From Chromatiaceae bacterium (lineage in GTDB: Bacteria > Pseudomonadota > Gammaproteobacteria > Chromatiales > Chromatiaceae): 7,114 nucleotides of DNA. The DNA is taken from contig DTXR01000099.1 in the NCBI GenBank assembly GCA_012962365.1, forward strand, positions 1-7,114, written 5' to 3'. The notes below the pieces were generated by a model. The model had not been told where the DNA came from. It was given only the letters and a program-made list of their open reading frames with translations, and searched no databases. A program made the translations under genes and the position numbers. Below, piece after piece: positions 1 through 5,576 of this stretch; positions within the stretch are counted from its first letter, which is position 1, and the number at the start of each line of letters is the position of its first letter.

Positions 1-9
1 AGCTCTGGG

Positions 10-510
10 ATGATTTCCTATTCCGAATACGATATCGCCTCCGGTGTCGTTGACAGCCCCGAACACGGGTCCTCGGACTTTGTGGCGATGGATATCCGGG
101 GACAAATCAAGAACAATCTTCTGGCAATAATCAGCCTGGTCGTGGCGTTTTCGGCGCTGGGCTATAACACCTGGCGTAACGAGCTCACCGAGCACAACCG
201 CAATATCCGCTTTGCGGGGTTTGAGATCATCAAGAATCTCGGCGAGCTGCAACGCATCACTTATCTCATTCACTACGACAAGGCGATAGAGCGCAACACG
301 CCGCGGGATGGCTGGGCCGTGGTACTCGTACTGCGTGATTTGAGTGCGTTGATGCCGGAGTCGGTGTCTGACGAAGCTGGCGAATTGTTTGAAGTATGGA
401 AAAACAGTTGGGCGGGGCTGGGAAAAGACGACAAGGATGTAGCGGATATCGATAATTCTATCAATGACCTGCGGGAAGAGACGCTGGCGGTCATTCGGAC
501 TCTGGAATAG
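10..510 (+). CDS. Hypothetical single-pass membrane protein
   Basis: I do not recognise this protein and give it no function. Read from the ATG at 10 it has 166 residues. A second in-frame ATG at 88 would give 140 residues and puts the only membrane helix, about residues 10-27 (LLAIISLVVAFSALGYNTW), right at the N terminus. Directly after the helix comes a polar, charged stretch with the pattern WRNE..EHNRNIRF, then a mostly helical soluble domain ending in acidic segments. Neither start has a clear Shine-Dalgarno sequence, and the frame is open to the left edge of the window, so the true start could also lie outside. There is no cleavable signal peptide; basic residues flank the helix on both sides, so topology is uncertain. 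It ends 12 bases before the end of the convergent yceF gene with no terminator hairpin between them. That it is a real gene is inferred from length, the well-formed helix and lack of a better ORF on either strand. Confidence 0.6.
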   Translation: MISYSEYDIASGVVDSPEHGSSDFVAMDIRGQIKNNLLAIISLVVAFSALGYNTWRNELTEHNRNIRFAGFEIIKNLGELQRITYLIHYDKAIERNTPRDGWAVVLVLRDLSALMPESVSDEAGELFEVWKNSWAGLGKDDKDVADIDNSINDLREETLAVIRTLE

Positions 511-522
511 CCGGCAACGGAC

Positions 523-1101
523 TCATGGAAGCGCTATGCCTTCCCTGTCCAGCATAGCCACCAGCCGGATCAGCGGCAGTCCGACCAGGCTGTTGGGGTC
601 GTCGCCTTCGAGTTTTCGAAACAGGGTGATGCCCAGGCCTTCGGATTTGAAGCTTCCAGCGCAGTTGAAAGGTTCTTCCTTGTCCACGTAACGAGCTATC
701 TGAGCGCTGTTCAGATTGCGGAAATACACGCGGTAATCATCGCAAACCACTTGGATATTCCCGGTTGCCGCATTGAGCAGGCAGAGGCCGGTGTGGAAGC
801 ACACGGTCTTCCCTGACATGGATTCCAGCTGAGCGATGGCTTTGTCCCGGTTGCCGGGTTTGCCCAGAATCTGCTCGTCCACACAGGCGACCTGATCCGA
901 ACCGATGATCAGTGCCTGCGGGAACCGGGCAGCGACGGCCCTGGCCTTGGCTTTGGCCAGACGCTGTGCCAGGTTTTGCGGCGACTCACCTTCGCCGCGG
1001 CTTTCGTCCACATCGGGAGCGGCAGCAGAGAAGGGCAGGCCCAGCTTTTCCAGCAACTCCCGGCGGAAAGGGGAGGTCGATCCCAGTACCAGTTCCTGCA
1101 T
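523..1101 (-). CDS. yceF: Maf-family nucleotide pyrophosphatase, YceF type (7-methyl-GTP pyrophosphatase)
   Basis: This 192-residue protein is a full-length Maf/HAM1-fold house-cleaning enzyme. Family members hydrolyse non-canonical nucleoside triphosphates to the monophosphate and pyrophosphate in the cytoplasm; the YceF branch prefers 7-methyl-GTP. The sequence shows the N-terminal substrate loop GSTSPFRRELL (residues 7-17), the catalytic-site GSDQV (67-71) with the general-base aspartate at 69, KPG (81-83), and CAGSFKSEGLG (147-157). SDQV in place of the ADTVV of YhdE-type dTTP/UTP pyrophosphatases, and near-continuous similarity to E. coli YceF, decide the subgroup. The ATG shares its A with the TGA of ppk2 upstream (TGATG), and there is no Shine-Dalgarno sequence in front, so translation probably depends on ribosomes finishing ppk2. 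In E. coli yceF has different neighbours, so the pairing with ppk2 is a feature of this genome or its relatives. Substrate preference is inferred from family membership. Confidence 0.93.
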   Translation of the reverse strand: MQELVLGSTSPFRRELLEKLGLPFSAAAPDVDESRGEGESPQNLAQRLAKAKARAVAARFPQALIIGSDQVACVDEQILGKPGNRDKAIAQLESMSGKTVCFHTGLCLLNAATGNIQVVCDDYRVYFRNLNSAQIARYVDKEEPFNCAGSFKSEGLGITLFRKLEGDDPNSLVGLPLIRLVAMLDREGIALP

Positions 1102-2000
1102 CAGGAGGTGAACTTGCCCTTGCGCAGGCGTTCCGCTTCCATGATCTCCACTTCCCGGGCACCGGAGATGACGATGGCCGGGTCGGGTACGAAGTCCAGC
1201 TCTGATTCAGTTCGCTCATAGGGTACGGCGTTGAGAATGGCCTTCATGGCATTGAGCCGTGCCAGGTATTTATCGTTGGAGCGGATGACTGTCCAGGGTG
1301 CGTGGGTGGTATGGGTCTTCTTGAGCATTTCGTATTTCTGAGTGGTAAAGTCGTCCCAGCGCTCCTGGGCTTGGACATCCACCTCGCTCAATTTCCACTG
1401 GCGCAGGGGATCGGTTTTGCGGCGCTCAAAACGGCGCGCCTGCTCGTCCTTGGTGACACTGAAATAGAGCTTAACCAGAATAGTGCCCTGGCGCACCAGA
1501 TCCTTTTCGAACCCGCCTACGCCACGCATGAAGTTCTTGTGTTCTTCCGCGGTGCAGAAACCGAAGATAGGTTCCACCATGGCGCGGTTGTACCAGCTGC
1601 GGTCGAACAGCACCACTTCGCCGCCCCGGGGGAATTGGGTGACATAGCGCTGAAAGAACCACTGGCTGCGCTGTTCGTTGGTGGGCTTGCCCAGGGCAAC
1701 AACCCGATAGTGCTTCTCGTTCATGTAGCGGGTCACCCGGCGGATGGTGCCGCCCTTGCCTGATGCATCCCGGCCCTCGAACAGAATGATCATCCGCTTG
1801 CCGGTATTCTCCATGAACTGCTGCATCTTGATGAGTTCCGCCTGGTAGGGCTTGAGGGACTGTTCCTGGCGACGACGCATGAGTGCCTTCTTGGCGGCTT
1901 TCTTCAGTTTGTGTTCGGCATTTTTTGCATCGTGATACTTTTCGATGAGTTCATCTGTGGTCATTTGCTGGCCGTCTACGTCGATGAGTTGATTTTCCAT
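1101..2000 (-). CDS. ppk2: Polyphosphate kinase 2 family protein (polyphosphate:NDP phosphotransferase)
   Basis: This cytoplasmic enzyme of the PPK2 family moves phosphate between inorganic polyphosphate and nucleotides, in the family mainly to make ATP or GTP from the diphosphates. At 299 residues it has the size of a single-domain PPK2. Visible motifs are the Walker A loop GRDASGKGG (residues 76-84), RSQWFFQRY (111-119), the Walker B stretch VVLFDRSWYNRA (129-140), and the lid region rich in arginine around RRFERRKTDPLRQWKLSE (189-206). The first 60 residues form a charged, lysine-rich helical extension. The overall pattern suits the class I group, but class and preferred nucleotide (ADP or GDP) cannot be settled by eye. 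It lies 71 bases after smpB, in an AT-rich gap with no terminator and no convincing promoter, and overlaps yceF by one base. Its own ribosome binding site is weak (GAG about 11 bases before ATG). No ppk1 or exopolyphosphatase gene is nearby. Confidence 0.93.
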   Translation of the reverse strand: MENQLIDVDGQQMTTDELIEKYHDAKNAEHKLKKAAKKALMRRRQEQSLKPYQAELIKMQQFMENTGKRMIILFEGRDASGKGGTIRRVTRYMNEKHYRVVALGKPTNEQRSQWFFQRYVTQFPRGGEVVLFDRSWYNRAMVEPIFGFCTAEEHKNFMRGVGGFEKDLVRQGTILVKLYFSVTKDEQARRFERRKTDPLRQWKLSEVDVQAQERWDDFTTQKYEMLKKTHTTHAPWTVIRSNDKYLARLNAMKAILNAVPYERTESELDFVPDPAIVISGAREVEIMEAERLRKGKFTS

Positions 2001-2071
2001 GGTTCGGGTCTCGCTAAAAAATGTAATTTAACAATTGTCGTCTGTTTTTACTGTCAGGTGATTGACGCCGG

Positions 2072-2551
2072 TCAGCCACGCTTGAACAATCGCGCTTTTT
2101 CCCGCTGCCAGTCCCTGTCCTTGGAGACGGCGCGCTTGTCGTGCTGTTTCTTGCCCTTGGCCAATCCGATCTCCAGCTTGGCTCTTCCACGCTTCCAGTA
2201 CATGGCGGTGGGCACCAGGGTGTAACCCTTGCGTTCCACCTGTCCGCGCAGCATATCGATCTCCCGGCGCTGCAACAGCAGTTTGCGGGTGCGGGTGGGA
2301 TCGGGATGGATATGAGTGGATGCGGTGGGCAATGGTGTGATGTGTGCGCCGAACAGCCAGATCTCGTCATCCTTGATCAGGACATAGCTCTCCTTGAGAT
2401 TCACGCGATTTTCCCGCAAACTCTTCACTTCCCAGCCTTCCAGGGCGATGCCCGCCTCGAAGCGCTGCTCGATAAAAAAGTCATGTCCGGCGGCTTTGTT
2501 CAGGGTAATGGTATTGCCCTTGCTGCCCTTGTTTTTTGTCTTTTTGCCCAT
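2072..2551 (-). CDS. smpB: SsrA-binding protein SmpB (trans-translation)
   Basis: SmpB binds the tRNA-like domain of tmRNA and brings it to ribosomes stalled on broken mRNA, so that the nascent chain is tagged and the ribosome freed. All 159 residues align with the family. A lysine-rich N terminus is followed by the beta-barrel RNA-binding core with GWEVKSLR (residues 39-46), the tmRNA-contact segment [10 protein letters not shown] (84-93) and [10 protein letters not shown] (131-140). The C-terminal basic tail [13 protein letters not shown] (147-159) is the part that enters the empty mRNA channel. The ATG at 2551 gives the usual N terminus; no Shine-Dalgarno sequence precedes it. The ssrA gene, often next to smpB in this class, is not in the window. 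Downstream on the same strand are ppk2 and yceF. Upstream, the gene faces the symporter operon across 56 bases. Confidence 0.97.
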   Translation of the reverse strand: MGKKTKNKGSKGNTITLNKAAGHDFFIEQRFEAGIALEGWEVKSLRENRVNLKESYVLIKDDEIWLFGAHITPLPTASTHIHPDPTRTRKLLLQRREIDMLRGQVERKGYTLVPTAMYWKRGRAKLEIGLAKGKKQHDKRAVSKDRDWQREKARLFKRG

Positions 2552-2594
2552 CAGGTAATTGTAACCCGGTGCAGGCCGGCATGAGAAACGAATT

Positions 2595-2600
2595 GGAGAG
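2595..2600 (+). promoter_or_regulatory. Ribosome binding site deciding a TTG start of the symporter
   Basis: GGAGAG matches the Shine-Dalgarno core and lies 7 bases before the TTG at 2608. The in-frame ATG at 2581 lies upstream of this site and has only GC-rich, unrelated sequence in front of it. The site is therefore the main argument for the TTG start; the signal-peptide shape of the resulting N terminus agrees with it. Confidence 0.6.
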
Positions 2601-2607
2601 AAAGGTC

Positions 2608-4143
2608 TTGATTAAAAAGAATCTAGGTACCGGGTTATTGCTGTTGCTCTTGTTGATGGTGAGCAATGTCCTGGCGGGACAGGAGGAGACGGCGGCAGGA
2701 ACACTGAACAATGGTCTGGGTGTTCTCAACGCCTGGCTGGGCGCGGTGCTGTTTTTCGATGTGTTTCCCGGCGAGGCGCAGTTTCCCTTCATCGTAGCCT
2801 GGCTGGTGGCCGGTGCGGTTTTCCTCACGGTCAAAATGGGCTTCATCAATTTTCGGCTCCTGGGGCATTCCGTGGCCATCATCCGTGGCAAATACAGCCG
2901 CCCGGATGATGTGGGGGAGGTTACGTCTTTTCAGGCATTGACCACGGCTCTGTCTGCGACAGTGGGTCTGGGGAATATCGCCGGTGTCGCCATTGCCATC
3001 GGCATCGGAGGCCCCGGCGCTACATTCTGGATGATTATTGCCGGGTTGTTGGGGATGACTACCAAGTTCACCGAAGCCAGTCTGGCGCAGATGTATCGTG
3101 AAATACGGCCTGACGGGCATGTGATGGGTGGCGCCATGGAATACCTCTCGCGGGGATTTGCAGATCTGGGCTGGAAAGGTTTCGGCAAGGGGCTTGCGAT
3201 CCTGTTTTCCATCCTCACCATTGGCGGTTCCCTGGGGGCGGGAAATGCATTTCAGGTCAGCCAATCACTTTCCGCAGTCAAACAGCAGGTGCCCTATCTG
3301 GAACAGGAACCCTGGATCTATGGCGTGGTGATGGCTATTCTGGTTGGGGTGGTGATCATCGGCGGCATTCGGCGCATCGCTCATGTGGCGGAAGCCGTCG
3401 TGCCCACCATGGTAGGTATCTATCTGCTGGCGGCAGGCTGGATCGTTTTTTCCAATGTGGATCGGGTGCCGGAAGTCTTTGCCCTGATCGTCAGCAGTGC
3501 TTTCAGCATGGAAGCGGGGCTGGGCGCGTTTATCGGCATCATTGTTCAGGGTTTCAAACGGGCAGCGTTTTCCAGTGAGGCTGGTATCGGATCGGCTGCC
3601 ATTGCGCATTCCGCTGCGCGCACACCCTACCCTTCCCGCCAAGGCATCGTGGCACTCATGGAACCCTTCATCGACACGGTAGTTATCTGCACCATGACTG
3701 CGCTGGTGATTATCATCACCGGCGTGTATGACCACAATGGCCAGTATGCAGAACTCATTGCCAGCAATCAGGGCGCGGCGCTGACCTCCATGGCATTTGG
3801 CAGTGTCATCAGCTGGTTTCCGATAGTGCTGTCTATATCCGTGGTGCTTTTTGCCTATTCGACCATGATCTCCTGGTCTTATTATGGTGAGCGCTGCTGG
3901 ACCTTCATGTTTGGTGAGCGCTGGTCCATCATCTACAAGCTGACCTTTGTGCTGGTGATTCTGGCCGGCTCTATCGGCAGCGCCTCTGCGGTGCTGGATT
4001 TCAGTGATTTGCTGATCCTTTCCATGGCGTTTCCCAATATGTTCGCGCTGTATGCGCTAAGCGGTCAGGTAAAGCGCAGACTGAATGCCTACCTAGAAAA
4101 ACTGCGCAGTGGCGAACTTGACCGGGAAGCAGGCCGCAGCTGA
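2608..4143 (+). CDS. AGCS-family sodium:alanine/glycine symporter
   Basis: This inner-membrane secondary transporter belongs to the alanine/glycine:cation symporter family (LeuT fold), which imports small neutral amino acids with sodium or protons. Family hallmarks are [20 protein letters not shown] (residues 117-136) followed by GATFWM, the GGAMEYL segment (174-180), and [19 protein letters not shown] (321-339). About eleven hydrophobic helices follow the N terminus. I chose the TTG at 2608 (511 residues) because GGAGAG at 2595-2600 sits 7 bases before it and the protein then begins MIKKN plus a leucine-rich core and VLA-GQ, a good signal-peptide pattern with cleavage after about residue 23. 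The ATG at 2581 (520 residues) is the main alternative but has no Shine-Dalgarno sequence; an open frame reaches further up to 2536 and overlaps smpB. The stop overlaps the ratA start by one base. The exact substrate is not readable from sequence. Confidence 0.93.
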   Translation: MIKKNLGTGLLLLLLLMVSNVLAGQEETAAGTLNNGLGVLNAWLGAVLFFDVFPGEAQFPFIVAWLVAGAVFLTVKMGFINFRLLGHSVAIIRGKYSRPDDVGEVTSFQALTTALSATVGLGNIAGVAIAIGIGGPGATFWMIIAGLLGMTTKFTEASLAQMYREIRPDGHVMGGAMEYLSRGFADLGWKGFGKGLAILFSILTIGGSLGAGNAFQVSQSLSAVKQQVPYLEQEPWIYGVVMAILVGVVIIGGIRRIAHVAEAVVPTMVGIYLLAAGWIVFSNVDRVPEVFALIVSSAFSMEAGLGAFIGIIVQGFKRAAFSSEAGIGSAAIAHSAARTPYPSRQGIVALMEPFIDTVVICTMTALVIIITGVYDHNGQYAELIASNQGAALTSMAFGSVISWFPIVLSISVVLFAYSTMISWSYYGERCWTFMFGERWSIIYKLTFVLVILAGSIGSASAVLDFSDLLILSMAFPNMFALYALSGQVKRRLNAYLEKLRSGELDREAGRS

Positions 4144-4586
4144 TGGCAATCGTCAAAAAAACAGCGTTGGTACCCGTGCCTGCCGAGGCACTGTTCGAAA
4201 TCGTGAACGACGTGGGCAGCTATCCGGAGTTTCTTCCCTGGTGTAAGGATGCCAGCCTGCTGTCGCGCAACGAGGAAGAGCTTTGTGGTGAGATCGTGGT
4301 ATCGAAGGCGGGGGTGACCAAGGCTTTTTCCACCTGCAATCGCCTGTTTCCCCATCACCGTATCGAGATCAATCTAAAAGAGGGGCCTTTTCGCAAGCTG
4401 CATGGCGCTTGGGAATTCGTCGAGTTGCGGGTAGATGCCTGTAAAGTGGCATTGACCCTGGAATTCGAGTTTTCCAGTGGCCTGATGGACAAGGCTTTTG
4501 GTATTGTGTTTGCCCAGATCGCCAACTCCCTGGTGGACGCGTTTTGCAAACGGGCCAATGAGCTGGCCGCAGGAGCAGAAAAATGA
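4143..4586 (+). CDS. ratA: RatA family protein (COQ10/START-like lipid-binding domain)
   Basis: This 147-residue protein is a single START/Bet v1-like domain of the COQ10 group. Homologues in mitochondria and bacteria bind ubiquinone or its precursors and support respiration. The E. coli member was reported to block 70S assembly and named RatA, so databases often call the family a toxin; that label should not be read as proof of a toxin-antitoxin pair here. The diagnostic stretch is [14 protein letters not shown] (residues 21-34), followed by [12 protein letters not shown] (53-64), [12 protein letters not shown] (81-92) and [15 protein letters not shown] (106-120), all matching E. coli RatA in order. 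The ATG shares one base with the TGA of the symporter, and its end overlaps rnfH by four bases, so translation of the three is probably coupled. There is only a weak AGG before its start. It faces smpB across the symporter, keeping the common smpB/ratA neighbourhood. Confidence 0.95.
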   Translation: MAIVKKTALVPVPAEALFEIVNDVGSYPEFLPWCKDASLLSRNEEELCGEIVVSKAGVTKAFSTCNRLFPHHRIEINLKEGPFRKLHGAWEFVELRVDACKVALTLEFEFSSGLMDKAFGIVFAQIANSLVDAFCKRANELAAGAEK

Positions 4587-4891
4587 TTCAGGTTGAAGTC
4601 GCTTATGCCTTGCCGGATGAGCAGATCGTGCATATCGTGGAAGGTGAACCTGGGCTGACCGTGGAGGAGGCCATCAGGCAGTCCGGCATTCTGGAGGCTC
4701 ACCCGGAAATTGATCTGGCCAGGAACAAGGTTGGCGTGTTTGGCAAGGCGGCCAAGCTCGATGCGGTTTTGTATCCCGGTGATCGGGTGGAAATCTATCG
4801 CCCGTTGATTGCCGATCCAAAGGAAGCGCGAAAAAAGCGGGCCAGCAAGGGTAAGCCGTTGCGCAAGGGTGGAGGCAAGGCCGAAAAGTAA
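4583..4891 (+). CDS. rnfH: RnfH family ubiquitin-fold protein (RatB/UPF0125)
   Basis: This 102-residue protein belongs to the RnfH family, small proteins with a beta-grasp (ubiquitin-like) fold named after a gene in the Rhodobacter rnf electron-transport cluster. Its molecular role is not established. Conserved parts are the opening strand VEVAYALP (residues 4-11), AIRQSGI (30-36), VGVFGK (50-55) and [20 protein letters not shown] (63-82). The last 25 residues are a lysine- and arginine-rich disordered tail. The ATG overlaps the ratA stop as ATGA, with AGGAG at 4571-4575 seven bases before it. Translation ends with two stops in a row (TAATAA). Next to ratA this is the usual gammaproteobacterial pair. 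bamE, which often accompanies it, is absent from the following gap. No rnf genes are in the window. Confidence 0.95.
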   Translation: MIQVEVAYALPDEQIVHIVEGEPGLTVEEAIRQSGILEAHPEIDLARNKVGVFGKAAKLDAVLYPGDRVEIYRPLIADPKEARKKRASKGKPLRKGGGKAEK

Positions 4892-4906
4892 TAATCGTCG
4901 ATTGTC

Positions 4907-4935
4907 TTGACGACAGCGGCAAAAAAAACTATCAT
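4907..4935 (+). promoter_or_regulatory. Sigma-70 promoter for the rimP-nusA leader
   Basis: TTGACG at 4907-4912 and TATCAT at 4930-4935 are separated by exactly 17 bases, close to consensus for the housekeeping sigma factor. The spacer carries a run of eight A residues (4921-4928). The bases after the -10 element are GC-rich (CGCGGCGC), a discriminator of the kind seen on stringently controlled rRNA, tRNA and translation-factor promoters. The start site would be near 4941-4943. A short inverted repeat, TCGTC at 4895-4899 and GACGA at 4909-4913, overlaps the -35 element and could be an operator, though it may be chance. No comparable promoter is visible between here and rimP. Confidence 0.65.
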
Positions 4936-4941
4936 CGCGGC

Positions 4942-5046
4942 GCATGAGGGGGCAGGGTAGCCCTGACACGGTTGTTTGCCGGGCGGCATAACAGTTAGGA
5001 AATTCGAATATTGAGTTTTTCCTGGACCCCGTTTACGGGGTTTTTT
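4942..5046 (+). ncRNA. Structured untranslated leader, possibly released as a small RNA of about 105 nt
   Basis: From the expected start near 4942 to the first terminator there is no convincing open frame but several possible hairpins. CAGGG/CCCTG (4953-4957 with 4961-4965) closes a TAG loop. TGCC/GGCA (4977-4980 with 4985-4988) can be extended by GTT/AAC (4971-4973 with 4990-4992) across an internal loop. AGGAAA/TTTCCT (4997-5002 with 5018-5023) closes a larger loop. The terminator hairpin follows. It does not fold as a tRNA and I recognise no known RNA in it. In E. coli an initiator tRNA gene (metY) lies in this position before rimP. Whether it is a free RNA or only the rimP-nusA leader cannot be told from sequence alone. 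Confidence 0.35.
5026..5046 (+). terminator. Intrinsic terminator 1 in the rimP leader
   Basis: A 6-bp stem ACCCCG (5026-5031) with CGGGGT (5036-5041), a TTTA loop, and a run of T residues through 5046 form a textbook Rho-independent terminator on the plus strand. It is the first terminator after rnfH, so it can end the symporter-ratA-rnfH transcript. It also lies downstream of the promoter at 4907-4935, so it can stop transcripts meant for rimP-nusA. Confidence 0.85.
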
Positions 5047-5063
5047 GTTATTAGAAGATCAGG

Positions 5064-5087
5064 AATGGGCCTCGTGCCCATTTTTTT
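5064..5087 (+). terminator. Intrinsic terminator 2 / attenuator directly before rimP
   Basis: AATGGGC (5064-5070) pairs with GCCCATT (5076-5082) around the loop CTCGT, followed by further T residues through 5087. It ends only 12 bases before the rimP ATG and five bases before the AGGTGA at 5093-5098. A terminator-like hairpin at this exact place suits the premature-terminator elements described for rimP leaders in Gammaproteobacteria. Read-through would be required for rimP and nusA expression from the visible promoter. Confidence 0.82.
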
Positions 5088-5099
5088 ATTTTAGGTGAA

Positions 5100-5558
5100 A
5101 TGCAAAAAGCTTCAGCAAAACTGCAGGAAATCATACGCAAGGTAGTGGAACCCATGGGCTATGAGTTGGTGGGCGTGGAATATCTGAGCGGCTACCAGGG
5201 CGGAAACCTTCTGCGTGTCTATATAGATAAGGAGAACGGCATCGACGTTGATGATTGTGCTGCAGTGAGTCACCAGGTGAGCGGTGTGCTGGATGTGGAA
5301 GACCCTTTGCCGGGCCAATACAGTCTGGAAGTTTCGTCACCTGGTCTCGACCGGCCGCTGTTTGAAGCTGATGATTTCCGGCGGTTTGTCGGACACAAGG
5401 TAAATGTGAAGCTTGAGCCATCCGTTGGTGGGCGGCGAAAGTATAAAGGTATGTTGTTAGGGGTCGAAGACGACCAAATCCTGGTAGAGGTGGACGGTGA
5501 AGTCTATCCTTTGTTCATGGACCAAATTCAGGAGGCGCGTCTTGTTCCAGAATTCTAG
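5100..5558 (+). CDS. rimP: Ribosome maturation factor RimP
   Basis: RimP binds the nascent 30S subunit and helps assembly of the S12/central pseudoknot region. The 152-residue length is normal (E. coli 150). The N-terminal alpha/beta domain (about 1-84) contains ELVGVEYL (22-29), LRVYID (38-43) and the very conserved NGIDVDDCAAVSHQVSGVLD (46-65); YSLEVSSPGLDRPL (74-87) leads into the C-terminal SH3-like barrel (about 88-152). The ATG at 5100 has AGGTGA at 5093-5098, matching the end of the anti-Shine-Dalgarno pairing region but with short spacing. nusA follows after 18 bases. Expression is probably limited by the two terminators in its leader. In this class rimP-nusA-infB is a standard operon. 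Confidence 0.97.
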   Translation: MQKASAKLQEIIRKVVEPMGYELVGVEYLSGYQGGNLLRVYIDKENGIDVDDCAAVSHQVSGVLDVEDPLPGQYSLEVSSPGLDRPLFEADDFRRFVGHKVNVKLEPSVGGRRKYKGMLLGVEDDQILVEVDGEVYPLFMDQIQEARLVPEF

Positions 5559-5576
5559 TTTATTGAGGGTATCGCG

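Noticed and set aside
50..78. Perfect TTGACA at 50-55 as a promoter
   Set aside because: No -10-like hexamer is found at 16-19 bases; the spot is probably inside coding sequence.
1302..1763. Plus-strand open frame of 153 codons opposite ppk2
   Set aside because: Antisense shadow of the conserved Walker-motif region of ppk2; no recognisable domain.
2536..2607. Symporter start at TTG 2536
   Set aside because: It overlaps the smpB start region on the other strand, has no ribosome binding site, and adds a polar stretch before a good signal-like N terminus.
4143..4891. ratA-rnfH as a toxin-antitoxin module
   Set aside because: Both are widely conserved housekeeping genes; the toxin name comes from E. 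coli overexpression work, and RnfH is not an established antitoxin.
4895..4913. Inverted repeat after rnfH as a terminator
   Set aside because: The 5-bp stem has a 9-base loop and is followed by an A run and not T residues on the plus strand; on the minus strand there is no gene it would end.
4944..4991. A 15-codon open frame in the rimP leader as a possible leader peptide
   Set aside because: It has no ribosome binding site, would begin within a few bases of the predicted transcript start, and shows no run of a regulatory codon.
4945..4995. Possible tRNA before rimP, as in E. coli
   Set aside because: No acceptor stem, T-loop GTTCRA motif or CCA end can be placed.
4977..5025. Opening TGCCGGGCGGCATA looks like the first bases of a 5S rRNA
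   Set aside because: Similarity stops after about a dozen bases and the room before the terminator is far too short for a 5S rRNA.
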